In this document: positions 31,291-39,630 of the stretch, piece by piece | How the letters are laid out: each line of letters opens with the position of its first letter | How positions within the stretch are numbered: position 1 is the stretch's first letter | DNA from: Armatimonadota bacterium | GTDB taxonomy: Bacteria > Armatimonadota > JAAZEB01 | Direction of reading: 5' to 3' | NCBI GenBank assembly: GCA_012512265.1 | Contig: JAAZEM010000065.1 | Location: 1-63,662 of the forward strand | DNA: 63,662 nt | Position numbers and translations under genes: made by a program | Notes under the pieces: model-generated | What the model was told of the DNA's origin: nothing | Databases searched by the model: none | What the model saw: the letters and a program-made list of their open reading frames with translations, nothing else

Positions 31291-32693
31291 AACGAGTGCA
31301 TATCGTCTCCATCTGCGGGGTCGCGATGAGCGCCCTCGCCAAAATACTGAAGGACCGCGGCTACTCCGTCACCGGCTCGGACGAGGATGTGCATCCCCCT
31401 GTCACGGACCTCCTCACCGAGTATGGCATTCCCTACGTCGAGGGCCACCGGGCAGAGAACTTGGGAGACCCGCTGCCCGACCTGGTCGTGGTAGGCAACC
31501 ACGCCGCCCTGGACAATCCGGAGGTTGTGGCCGCGCGCGAGGCGGGCCTGCCGATCCTCTCGCTCCCCCAGATGCTGCACGAGCTTCTGGCCGATTACGA
31601 GCCGGTCGTCGTCACGGGTACGCACGGCAAGACATCCACCTGCTCCCTCCTCGCCTGGATGCTGGAGCGAGCTGGCCTGGATCCCAGCTTCATGGTGGGC
31701 GGCATCCCGCGTAACCTAGGGGTGAACACTAAGCTCGGCTCCGGCAAGCTCTTCCTGCTTGAAGGCGACGAGTACCTGAGCGCCAAGTTCGACCGCACGC
31801 CGAAGTTTCTCTACTACCGCCCGCGCATCGGGATCGTGATGAACGTGGCGCTGGATCACATCAACTTCTTTAGCGGTCAGGAAGAGTACATCGACGCGTT
31901 CAAGCGCTTTGCCGCGCTCGTGCCGGCGGATGGCCTGCTCCTCGCCGGGATCGACTCGCCCAACGCGGCCCAGGTCGCCGCCGCCGCGACCAGCCCGGTC
32001 CAGACCTTCGGCTATGCCGACGGCGCCGACTGGCAGGCGACCAACGTCCGCCTGGAGCCGGAGCGGAGCGTTTTCGACGTGCTGCACCGCGGGCAACCCT
32101 ACCTGCGCGATGTCGTCCTGGGGCAGCCGGGCCGCTACGTGCTCCTGAGCGCCCTGGCGGCTATCGCCCTGGCGCGTCACCTCGGCATCCCTGAACAGAC
32201 CGTGCGCGAGGCGCTGGCAACCTTTGAGGGCGCGCGTCGGCGCCTGGAGATGCGCGGCGAGGTGGGCGGCGTGACCGTCGTCGAGGATTTCGCCCATCAC
32301 CCGACGCAGGCGCGCACGTCGTTGGAGACGGCCGCTGTCCGCTTCCCAGACCGGCGCCTGTGGTGCGTGTATGACCTGCACACCTTCAGCAGCCGGAACC
32401 GGCGCTACCTGCCAGATTACGCGCAGGCATTCGGACAGGCGCATGGGGTGATCCTGCCGGCGATGCACCACCCAGAGCAGATCCCGGAAGAGCAGCGCAT
32501 GTCGATCCCGGAACTGACCGAGGCGATCCGTCAGACGCAACCCAACGTCGCCTACATCCCGAACCGCCCGGAGATTGTCACGTATCTCGCAGATCGCGTT
32601 CAACCGGGTGATGTTGTCCTCTTCATGTCCTCCGGCGGCCTGGAGGACCTGATCGAGGGCCTATTGGAAACACTGCGGCAGCGTGCCGGGTAG
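31287..32693 (+). CDS. mpl: Mpl-type UDP-MurNAc:tripeptide ligase in the murC position
   Basis: 468 residues, Mur ligase family. It matches Mpl better than MurC: the N-terminus HIVSICGVAMSALA parallels Mpl HILGICGTFMGGLA; VTGSDEDVHPPVTDLL parallels the Mpl VTGSD-NVYPP; the P-loop GTHGKTSTC is at 111-119; LEGDEY and TPKFLYYRPR match the Mpl EADEY and SKFVHYCPR regions; the end VLFMSSGGLEDL matches VMSNGG. Mpl ligates recovered L-Ala-D-Glu-meso-DAP to UDP-MurNAc in peptidoglycan recycling. Here it occupies the murC slot between murG and ddl, so it may do MurC work, recycling, or both. The start overlaps the murG stop. Confidence 0.88.
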   Translation: MKRVHIVSICGVAMSALAKILKDRGYSVTGSDEDVHPPVTDLLTEYGIPYVEGHRAENLGDPLPDLVVVGNHAALDNPEVVAAREAGLPILSLPQMLHELLADYEPVVVTGTHGKTSTCSLLAWMLERAGLDPSFMVGGIPRNLGVNTKLGSGKLFLLEGDEYLSAKFDRTPKFLYYRPRIGIVMNVALDHINFFSGQEEYIDAFKRFAALVPADGLLLAGIDSPNAAQVAAAATSPVQTFGYADGADWQATNVRLEPERSVFDVLHRGQPYLRDVVLGQPGRYVLLSALAAIALARHLGIPEQTVREALATFEGARRRLEMRGEVGGVTVVEDFAHHPTQARTSLETAAVRFPDRRLWCVYDLHTFSSRNRRYLPDYAQAFGQAHGVILPAMHHPEQIPEEQRMSIPELTEAIRQTQPNVAYIPNRPEIVTYLADRVQPGDVVLFMSSGGLEDLIEGLLETLRQRAG

Positions 32694-32794
32694 CCGGCAC
32701 CAGCAACGTGGCACCCGGCGGTCCGTTACAGAGCCCGGGTCGCCGATGACTGAGGGCGGCGGGAGAGAGCCCCCTGCCCCATCGAAGGAAGAGC

Positions 32795-33838
32795 ATGTTT
32801 CAAGAGAAGCGACTCCTGATCTATGCGCCCGACGAGTTCGGGCGAGGCCATTCGAAGACCGCGGAGGGCGTGCTTCGCTATGGGCGGAACCCGGTGGTGG
32901 GCATCGTCGATGCGAGCCGCACGGGCACATGCGCCGATGTGATCGGCATTCGAGCGGATGTTCCCTTCTACCCCGATATCGCCTCGGCGCTCGCGGCGGG
33001 GCCAGAAGCGCTGCTCCTCGGCGTCGCGCCGCGCGGCGGCCGCCTTCCCGCCTCGTGGCGAAACGATATCGCGTTCGCACTCCGCAGCGGCCTTGATATC
33101 ATTAGCGGGCTGCACGAGGTCCTCGCCGCCGATCCGGAGTTTCGGGCGCTCGCGGAAGAACACGGCCGGCAGATTTGGGATGTGCGCGAGCCACCCGCGG
33201 ATCTTCCCGTCGGAAACGCGCTTGTGTGTGGCCTCTCCGAGCAAGTGGTGCTCACTGTCGGCAGCGATTGCGCCATGGGCAAGATGACGGCCTCGCTGGA
33301 GATCGAGAAGAGCGCGCGCAAGCGCGGACGGAACCCGATCTTCATCCCCACCGGTCAAACGGGGATCATGATCGCCGGCTTCGGTATCTCCATCGACCGC
33401 GTCATCGGCGACTTCATGGCAGGCGCCACCGAGAAGCTGATCCTGGAGCATGGTCCGGGCCATGACCTGATCCTGGTCGAGGGGCAGGGCTCACTGCTCC
33501 ATCCCGGCTACTCCGGCGTTACGCTGGGGCTGCTGCACGGCGCCATGCCGACCGAGATGATCCTTTGCCACGAGCCGTCGCGCAAGTTCATCCGCGACTC
33601 GACGCTTCCCATTCCACCCTTGCCAGAGGTGATCGCCCTCTACGAGGCGATGACGCTCCCCTTGCGGAAAGCGAAGGTGGTCGGGATCGCACTCAACTGC
33701 TTCGACCTGGATGAGGAAGAGACTCGCCGGCAGATAGAGAAAACGCAGGAGCTGACCGGCCTGCCAACGACGGACGTGGTGAAGTTCGGCGCCGACTGCC
33801 TGGCCGAGGCAATCGATAAGGCCCGAGAAAGACGCTGA
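32795..33838 (+). CDS. DUF1611 P-loop protein (DgcN-like) in the murB position
   Basis: 347 residues of the DUF1611 family. An N-terminal Rossmann-like domain (about 1-130) precedes a P-loop domain whose loop is GSDCAMGKMTAS (156-167), followed by GQTGIMIAGFGI and DLILVEGQGSLLHPGYSGVT. DUF1611 members include DgcN, reported as an N-acetyltransferase-type enzyme of D-glutamate catabolism, and the family often neighbours L-Ala-D/L-Glu epimerases. Here it lies between the Mpl-like ligase and ddl, where murB usually sits; it is not related to MurB and has no FAD motif. A role in D-Glu or muropeptide salvage is inference. GAAGGAAGAG precedes the ATG. Confidence 0.8.
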   Translation: MFQEKRLLIYAPDEFGRGHSKTAEGVLRYGRNPVVGIVDASRTGTCADVIGIRADVPFYPDIASALAAGPEALLLGVAPRGGRLPASWRNDIAFALRSGLDIISGLHEVLAADPEFRALAEEHGRQIWDVREPPADLPVGNALVCGLSEQVVLTVGSDCAMGKMTASLEIEKSARKRGRNPIFIPTGQTGIMIAGFGISIDRVIGDFMAGATEKLILEHGPGHDLILVEGQGSLLHPGYSGVTLGLLHGAMPTEMILCHEPSRKFIRDSTLPIPPLPEVIALYEAMTLPLRKAKVVGIALNCFDLDEEETRRQIEKTQELTGLPTTDVVKFGADCLAEAIDKARERR

Positions 33839-33876
33839 CAGGAGAACGTGGGGGTATGGGTGAGGGAGGCGTGAGG

Positions 33877-34821
33877 ATGTCTGATGGACGGCGGTTGCGC
33901 GTGGCTGTGCTGATGGGAGGGATGTCGGCTGAGCGTGAAGTGTCTCTGAAAACCGGGGCCAAGGTTGTCCAGGCACTTGATCCGACGCGCTACGAAGTCT
34001 TCACGGTGGATCCGCGGCCACGCGACGAGGGATGCGAGTGGCTGGAGACTCTGGCGCGTGCGCAGGTGGATGTAGCCTTCATCGCGCTCCACGGGCGTTT
34101 CGGTGAAGATGGCACGATCCAGGGCTTGCTCGAGCTGCTGGGCATCCCCTACACCGGGTCGGGCGTGCTTAGCAGTGCTCTGGCGATCCACAAGGCGCGC
34201 AGCAAGCAGATCTACCGGAGCGCGGGGATCCCAACGCCCGAATCCGTGGAGCTCGATTCCTCGATGGATCCGGTGGCCTTGCGCGAGTGGATGGATACCT
34301 TTCCCCTCCCCGCGGTGGTGAAGCCAAGCCGCGAGGGCTCGACGATCGGGATCACGATTGTGCGCTCTCGCGATCAGATGGCGCCCGCGGTGGAACTGGC
34401 GTTCCGGCATGACCCGAGCGTGCTGATTGAGCGCTTCGTCTCCGGCGTCGAGATCACCGGCGCGGTGCTTGGGAACGACCATCCGCAGGCGCTGCCGCTG
34501 ATCGAGATCGTGCCGCGCAGTGGCTTCTATGACTATGAGATGAAGTATACGCCGGGAGCGACCGAGGAGATCGTGCCGGCGCGCATCTCGCCGGAGCAGA
34601 CAGAACAGGCACAGAACCTGGCGATACAGGCACACCTCGCCCTTGGCTGCCGTGGCGTATCGCGCACCGACATGATCGTGGCCCCAGATGGGATCTGGGT
34701 CCTGGAGACAAACACAATCCCGGGAATGACCGAGACGAGCCTGTTGCCTCGGGCAGCCGCAAGCGTTGGTATCTCATTCCCGAGCCTGGTGGAGCGGATC
34801 ATCGCGCATGCGCTTGAATGA
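33877..34821 (+). CDS. ddl: D-alanine--D-alanine ligase
   Basis: 314 residues, ATP-grasp fold. Makes D-Ala-D-Ala for MurF. Evidence: VLMGGMSAEREVSLKTG near the start, HGRFGEDGTIQGLLELLGIPYTGSG, KPSREGSTIGIT, FVSGVEITGAVLG, DYEMKYTPGATEEIVPA and the C-terminal ETNTIPGMTETSLLP. The serine-loop and Tyr positions agree with a D-Ala-D-Ala rather than D-Ala-D-Lac enzyme as far as can be judged by eye. ATG 33877 has AGGGAGG 7 nt upstream; ATG 33856 is possible but lacks a good site. The stop overlaps the first possible ATG of ftsQ. Confidence 0.95.
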   Translation: MSDGRRLRVAVLMGGMSAEREVSLKTGAKVVQALDPTRYEVFTVDPRPRDEGCEWLETLARAQVDVAFIALHGRFGEDGTIQGLLELLGIPYTGSGVLSSALAIHKARSKQIYRSAGIPTPESVELDSSMDPVALREWMDTFPLPAVVKPSREGSTIGITIVRSRDQMAPAVELAFRHDPSVLIERFVSGVEITGAVLGNDHPQALPLIEIVPRSGFYDYEMKYTPGATEEIVPARISPEQTEQAQNLAIQAHLALGCRGVSRTDMIVAPDGIWVLETNTIPGMTETSLLPRAAASVGISFPSLVERIIAHALE

Positions 34822-34832
34822 GGAGGGGGAGC

Positions 34833-35738
34833 ATGAGGAGACCGACACACCCGCGTCGCTACCCACGACATCCGCTCGATGAGGACCTGCGCGTCTCGCG
34901 CCGCCGTCTGGGCCGGCCGCGCCGAAACAGACGTCGGCGGCGCATCCCCCTCCTCGTCTGGCTTCTCGCCATTCTCACGGTGGAGGTGGTAGCCGTTGGC
35001 CTGAAGGATCCCCGGTTCAACCTGGCGCGGATTGAGGTCCAGGGCGTCGAGGTGCTCACCGAGGAGCAGGTGGTGCGCCGCTCTGGGCTGCGCCCGGGCA
35101 AGAACCTCTTCCAAATCCGCCTGAAGGAAGCCCGCCAGCGCCTGCTAGAGGTGCCCGCCGTAGCCGATGTCACGCTGCACCGCCGGCTGCCGAACCGCGT
35201 CCTTGTCCGCGTACACGAGCGCCAGGCGATGGCGTGCGTGGCAGCGAAGAATGCCCTCTTCACCATTGATGCGACGGGAATCGCCTTCCGAAAGGATGCG
35301 AAACCGCCGCGCGGCCTGCCGTTGGTGACCGGCCTGGAGACCAAACCGCTCCAACTGGGAGGCCGCATCGACGCCGAGAGGGCGCGTGAACTGCGCGAGT
35401 TCGTGGAAGCTGCGGCCGAATACCCACAGCGTGGCGTGCCCCGCATTTCTATTGACCAAAACGGCAATCTATGTTTTAATAGCGCGGAACTAGGCTATCA
35501 GGTTCGGCTCGGCCCTGCCGTGCAACTAAAAGAGAAACTTGCTCTCCTTGCCGCGCTAGAGCGCAGCCTGCCCGATATCCGCGATAGATGCCAGTACATT
35601 GACCTGAGTTGTCTCGAAGCGCCCGCATGGAAGCCCAAGAAGGTTGCCCTGGCGACCAACGATCATGCGGGCGAGTCGCGACCCGTCGCTCCATCGGGGG
35701 AAACTCTCCATGGCCGTGGGGGATTTGCACAAGATTGA
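34833..35738 (+). CDS. ftsQ: Cell division protein FtsQ/DivIB
   Basis: About 301 residues. A very basic cytoplasmic N-terminus (about 1-40, many Arg), one membrane helix (about 41-58), a POTRA domain (about 64-135, FNLARIEVQGVEVLTEEQVVR) and the FtsQ beta domain ending near residue 260. It links FtsL/FtsB to the divisome. ATG 34833 follows GGAGGGGGAGC; an in-frame ATG at 34818 overlaps the ddl stop. The segment near codons 205-220 is unusually AT-rich and contains a promoter-like sequence. The last 29 bp overlap the DUF881 gene. Confidence 0.92.
   Translation: MRRPTHPRRYPRHPLDEDLRVSRRRLGRPRRNRRRRRIPLLVWLLAILTVEVVAVGLKDPRFNLARIEVQGVEVLTEEQVVRRSGLRPGKNLFQIRLKEARQRLLEVPAVADVTLHRRLPNRVLVRVHERQAMACVAAKNALFTIDATGIAFRKDAKPPRGLPLVTGLETKPLQLGGRIDAERARELREFVEAAAEYPQRGVPRISIDQNGNLCFNSAELGYQVRLGPAVQLKEKLALLAALERSLPDIRDRCQYIDLSCLEAPAWKPKKVALATNDHAGESRPVAPSGETLHGRGGFAQD
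35452..35480 (+). promoter_or_regulatory. Internal promoter within ftsQ
   Basis: TTGACC (35452-35457), 17-bp spacer, TTTAAT (35475-35480), in a local AT-rich patch of an otherwise GC-rich gene. It could supply extra transcription of DUF881-sbp-ftsA-ftsZ1-ftsZ2, as the internal ftsQ/ftsA promoters do in E. coli. Confidence 0.5.
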
Positions 35739-36516
35739 AGTGCATCGTAAACATTCGCGACATTGGCTTTGGTATGTTACGGCCATTTCCTTTGTCACAG
35801 GCGCGCTGTTAGCCGCGTGCCTCCGCACGCAGCGCCAGTGGCGCGCGGATCTCGGGATCGGCGTCTGGCGTCCGGAGATCATCGCCGAGCATCTGAAGGC
35901 CTCCCGGGAGGAGGCAAAGGGCTACAAGGCAGAGCTCGCGGCTACGCGCGGGCGCGTCACTGAGCTTGAAAACACTCTGGCGCAGGGCGGACGCGATAAA
36001 GAGCTGTTCAACCAGGAACTTCAGAAGTACAAGATGTTGATGGGCCTGGTGGAACTGGAGGGTCCGGGCATCATCATGCGCCTGGATGACAGCACCCTGC
36101 GCTCGGCAACCTCCGATCCCGAGGAGATCGAGAGCCTCCTTCTGCATGATTACGACCTGCAGCGCGTTGTGAACGAGCTGCGTGTCGCGGGCGCGGAGGC
36201 GATCTCGCTGAATGGGCAGCGCATCGTGGAGCGCACGGCGATCCGGTGCGTGGGCCCAGTGGCTCACGTCAACAACGTGCCTATCGGCACACCCTACGAG
36301 ATCACGGCGATTGGCGACCCCCAGGTGCTGCGCAGTGGGTTGACCATCCGGGGTGGGATTGTAGACTGGTTGAAGACGCTGGGCTTCCCGGTCGAGTTGA
36401 AAGCGATGCCGAAGGTGCGCGTGCCGGCTTATACCGGCCCCATCGAGCTACGCTTCGCGAAGCCCGTGTCCGCATCCAAACAAGAAGCAGATAAGGCAAA
36501 GGGAGGGAAGCAGTGA
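35710..36516 (+). CDS. DUF881 family protein (YlxW-like)
   Basis: 268 residues. One membrane helix near residues 22-40, an extracytoplasmic coiled coil (about 55-100, EEAKGYKAELAATRGRVTELE) and a DUF881 core with YKMLMGLVELEGPGIIMRLDD, LLLHDYDLQRVVNELRVAGAEAISLNGQRI and the terminal GGIVDWLKTLGFPVEL. The family is widespread in Firmicutes and Actinobacteria next to division genes (B. subtilis YlxW lies between divIB and ftsA), but its function is not settled. ATG 35710 is inside the end of ftsQ. The next gene (sbp) overlaps by 4 bp. Confidence 0.9.
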   Translation: MAVGDLHKIEVHRKHSRHWLWYVTAISFVTGALLAACLRTQRQWRADLGIGVWRPEIIAEHLKASREEAKGYKAELAATRGRVTELENTLAQGGRDKELFNQELQKYKMLMGLVELEGPGIIMRLDDSTLRSATSDPEEIESLLLHDYDLQRVVNELRVAGAEAISLNGQRIVERTAIRCVGPVAHVNNVPIGTPYEITAIGDPQVLRSGLTIRGGIVDWLKTLGFPVELKAMPKVRVPAYTGPIELRFAKPVSASKQEADKAKGGKQ

Positions 36517-36875
36517 TCTGGCTCGCGCCCGCGTGCGGGCTCATTGGTGGTGTGCTCATCGCACTGGCGCTTCCCTGGCATGTGCCTATTCAATATGCGA
36601 ACTATCTCTCGGTGGCGCTGCTTGCCGGCCTGGACACGATCCTGGGCGGCTACCGCGCGGGATTAGAAGAACGCTTTGACGACCACGTTTTCGTAACGGG
36701 GTTCTTTATCAATATGCTCGCCGCCACAGCCCTGGTCTGGTTGGGAGACTTGATCGGCCTGCGCGAGCTATATCTCGCCGCGGTGGTGGCCCTGGGTGTG
36801 CGCATGTTTACTAACTTGGGCATCGTGCGCCGGCTACTGGTGGCCCGGATGCGCGTGTTTCGAGAGACGCCCTGA
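36513..36875 (+). CDS. sbp: Small basic membrane protein Sbp (DUF1290)
   Basis: 120 residues with three hydrophobic helices. The family pattern is clear: VPIQYANYLSVALLAGLDTILGGYRA, followed by FDDHVFVTGFFINMLAA and LYLAAVVALGVRMFTNLGIVRR. DUF1290 proteins accompany DUF881 proteins just before ftsA in B. subtilis and clostridia; the role is unknown. The GTG start at 36513 overlaps the DUF881 stop (GTGA), so translation is coupled. The ftsA gene follows after 61 bp. Confidence 0.9.
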   Translation: MIWLAPACGLIGGVLIALALPWHVPIQYANYLSVALLAGLDTILGGYRAGLEERFDDHVFVTGFFINMLAATALVWLGDLIGLRELYLAAVVALGVRMFTNLGIVRRLLVARMRVFRETP

Positions 36876-36936
36876 GCGCCCGTAGCCCGGTTCCAGCCCC
36901 TGCCCGGCTTCAAGCACACGGCCTTTGGGGGATACC

Positions 36937-38175
36937 TTGGCCAAATCAGAGATTATAGTCGGCCTCGATGTGGGCACTACTAAAGTCTGTGCCGTCGTAG
37001 GCGAGGTTACCAAGAATGGGGTGGAGCTTTCCGGCCACGGCATTTCGCCATGCCAGGGCCTGCAAAAGGGAATCGTGGTCGATATCGACGCCACCGTTCT
37101 CGCGATCGAGGAAGCGATCGAGATGGCCCAGCAGGCGACCGGCTTCCAGATTCGCTCCGTCGCCGTTGGGATCACCGGGCAGCACATCCAGTCGTTCAAC
37201 TCGAGAGGAAGCATAGAGATCGAGCGCTTCCGCGATATCACCGCGGAAGATGTCGAACAGGCGAAGGAAGCGGCACAGCGCATCGATATTCCGGCCGGAC
37301 GCGAGATCATCCACAGCATCCCCCGGGCGTTCCGAATTGATGGGCACGAGGGCGTTCGTCGCCCGATTGGGATGACCGGAACCCACCTGGAAGTGGAGAT
37401 GCACATTGTCACGGCGGAGACCAGCTTCCTGCAGAACCTGATCAAGTGCGTCCACCAGGCGGACCTCTCAATCATTCCGGGAGGGATCATCCTGGAGCCC
37501 CTGGCCACCGCCGAGGCGGTGCTGAGCGCCGAGGAGCGGGAGCTTGGGGTGGCTCTGGTCGATATCGGGGGTGGTACGAGTGATGTGGCCCTCTTCCGGG
37601 GAGGAGGGGTGTTCCATACCAGCGTGATCCCTGTGGGCGGAAACCACGTGACGAACGACCTCGCGGTAGGCCTGCGGGTGGCGCGCAACGAGGCGGAGCG
37701 CATCAAGCTGGAGCATGGGACGGCGTTAGACGAGGGAATCGAGGAGCTGGAGGCGATTACGGTGACGCCCTTGGGCCAACCCGCCGATGAAACCGTTCGC
37801 ATTCCAAAACGCCTCATCCCGGAGATCGTGCACCCCCGCATGGAGGAGCTGTTCGAATTGGTGGCAGATGAGATCGACCGGGCGGATGCCACCCACCAGC
37901 TCCCCGCCGGCTTGGTGGTCAGCGGTGGCGGCAGCCAGCTTCCCGGCACGCTCGAGGTCGCGTCGCGGGTATTGGGGATGCCGGTTCGCCTGGGCGCGCC
38001 TCTGGATCCCGCGGCGGCAACGAGCGCCCTGAGCGGCCCGTCGTTCGCTACGGGGGTGGGCCTGGTCACCTACGCGGCGCGCTATGCCCGTTACGCGCGC
38101 CAGCGTGAGGGACAGTTGTTGGAGGGCCTCTTCGCCGGGATCGGCCGCTGGCTTCGCGGCCTCCTGTCGCGCTAA
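36937..38175 (+). CDS. ftsA: Cell division protein FtsA
   Basis: 412 residues, actin-fold ATPase that tethers FtsZ filaments to the membrane. Phosphate-1 loop VGLDVGTTKVCAVVGEV near the N-terminus, the 1C domain, the phosphate-2 loop VDIGGGTSDVALF, and VVSGGGSQLPG adenosine motif. The C-terminal membrane-targeting amphipathic helix is present: LFAGIGRWLRGLLSR. The most likely start is TTG 36937, with GGGGGA 5 nt upstream; the TTG at 36925 overlaps that site and no ATG is available. It is followed by two ftsZ genes, so it may tether either or both. Confidence 0.95.
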   Translation: MAKSEIIVGLDVGTTKVCAVVGEVTKNGVELSGHGISPCQGLQKGIVVDIDATVLAIEEAIEMAQQATGFQIRSVAVGITGQHIQSFNSRGSIEIERFRDITAEDVEQAKEAAQRIDIPAGREIIHSIPRAFRIDGHEGVRRPIGMTGTHLEVEMHIVTAETSFLQNLIKCVHQADLSIIPGGIILEPLATAEAVLSAEERELGVALVDIGGGTSDVALFRGGGVFHTSVIPVGGNHVTNDLAVGLRVARNEAERIKLEHGTALDEGIEELEAITVTPLGQPADETVRIPKRLIPEIVHPRMEELFELVADEIDRADATHQLPAGLVVSGGGSQLPGTLEVASRVLGMPVRLGAPLDPAAATSALSGPSFATGVGLVTYAARYARYARQREGQLLEGLFAGIGRWLRGLLSR

Positions 38176-38184
38176 GAGAGAGTG

Positions 38185-39540
38185 ATGAAGATGGATTCGA
38201 CTTCCGCCACGCCCGAGGTAGTAAACATGGCAAGCTCGACAGTTCCGAAACAGTGCGCGGCCATCAAGGTGGTCGGGATCGGTGGCGGGGGATGCAATGC
38301 CATCAACCGCATGATTGAGGTGGGAGTCCAGGGGGTGGACTTCATCGCGATGAACACGGACGCGATGGCCCTGGAGCACTCGGCGGCCCCGACGCGGCTG
38401 CAGCTCGGCCCGAAACTGACGCGCGGCCTGGGCACAGGCGGCGATCCGGAAAAGGGCCAACTCGCCGCCGAGGAGAGCCGCCAGGAGATTGTGCGCGTTC
38501 TTGAAGGCGCGGATATGGTCTTCGTCACTGCCGGGATGGGGGGTGGCACGGGCACCGGCGGCGCCCCCGTTGTCGCTGCCATCGCGCGCGACCTGAAGGC
38601 GCTGACCGTTGGTGTCGTCACCAAGCCGTTCACCAATGAGGGCCCCCGGCGAGGGAGGGCGGCACAGGAAGGGCTGGCGCGATTGGGCGAGAGGGTGGAT
38701 GCCCTCATCGCGATTCCGAATGACCGGCTTCGGGAGCTTTCGAACCGTCGCCTGGCGCTGCGCGATGCCTTCCTCATGGCTGATGATATTCTCCGCCAGG
38801 GCGTGCAGGGAATTGCCGAGATCATCTACGTCACCGGCGACTGGAACGTGGACTTCGAGGATGTGCGCACCATCGTGCAGAATGCCGGCACCGCCTTGAT
38901 GGGCATTGGCATCGCCTCGGGTCAGGATCGAGCCACTAAAGCTGCGCAGGCCGCCATCTCCAGTCCGCTGCTGGAGACCTCCATTCAGGGTGCCCGCGGC
39001 GCTCTCGTCAACATCACGGCGCCCGATGACTTCCTGATCGAGGAGTTTGACGAGATCACGCAGCTGATCCGCAACGCCACCGATCCCGAAGAGGCAAACA
39101 TCATCACCGGTCTGGTGCAAGGAGCCTCCGAGACCGGCGAGGTGAAGGTGACCGTGATCGCCACCGGCTTTGGGAGTCCATCGCCACGGCCTCAGGAGAC
39201 GGCTGAGGAAGCTCGATCCTGGGGCGCGGCAATGCCATCATCCCCGCCGGCATCCAGCGGCAGTAACCTGCGCTCCTGGGGCTTCGCGCCCGTGTCGCGC
39301 CCGGCATCGCCTGCGGGTGGAAACCCCGATTCGCCATCGACCGCCCCGAGCGGGCCCGCCGATGCGAAGCCACCACAGGCGAAGTCCGAGCCGGCCCAGA
39401 ACCCTACGCCGGTTTCTGACTTGCTGGATGAAGTGCGGCGCGCAACCCGTGAGATGGGCGAAGGGCCCTATGATCCACCGACGTTCCTGCGCGACCGCAA
39501 GCGGCGGTCCGGTGGCAGGGGATCTGGCGAGGGCAGATAA
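38185..39540 (+). CDS. ftsZ1: FtsZ paralogue 1 (first of two tandem ftsZ genes)
   Basis: About 451 residues. The tubulin-like GTPase core is complete: VVGIGGGGCNAINRM (Cys and Ile where FtsZ normally has Ser/Asn and Val), [22 protein letters not shown] signature, KPFTNEGPRR and the T7 catalytic loop WNVDFEDVRTIV with both Asp residues. A linker of about 110 residues rich in Pro/Ser/Ala follows, longer than in ftsZ2, and ends in a conserved C-terminal peptide, DPPTFLRDRKRR, that binds FtsA/ZapA-type partners. All catalytic residues are kept, so it should polymerise. It is the more divergent of the pair. Start choices at 38182-38191 are equivalent. Confidence 0.93.
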   Translation: MKMDSTSATPEVVNMASSTVPKQCAAIKVVGIGGGGCNAINRMIEVGVQGVDFIAMNTDAMALEHSAAPTRLQLGPKLTRGLGTGGDPEKGQLAAEESRQEIVRVLEGADMVFVTAGMGGGTGTGGAPVVAAIARDLKALTVGVVTKPFTNEGPRRGRAAQEGLARLGERVDALIAIPNDRLRELSNRRLALRDAFLMADDILRQGVQGIAEIIYVTGDWNVDFEDVRTIVQNAGTALMGIGIASGQDRATKAAQAAISSPLLETSIQGARGALVNITAPDDFLIEEFDEITQLIRNATDPEEANIITGLVQGASETGEVKVTVIATGFGSPSPRPQETAEEARSWGAAMPSSPPASSGSNLRSWGFAPVSRPASPAGGNPDSPSTAPSGPADAKPPQAKSEPAQNPTPVSDLLDEVRRATREMGEGPYDPPTFLRDRKRRSGGRGSGEGR

Positions 39541-39630
39541 ATGGGCGGCCTGGGGCAAGCCCCGGTCGCCAAAGCCCCGACGAGGGAGCCCATAACGGCC
39601 CTTCGCAGGGATTGAGGGAGAGAACTGAGC

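Noticed and set aside
31287-32693. Calling this gene murC because of its place
   Set aside because: The N-terminus, DVHPP, YYRPR and MSSGG motifs match Mpl and not MurC (which has GIGG.GMSGLA and ADESDxSF).
38185-39540. FtsZ1 as a plasmid TubZ or a pseudogene
   Set aside because: It keeps all GTPase motifs, T7 loop and the FtsA-binding tail, is close to ftsZ2, and sits in the dcw cluster.
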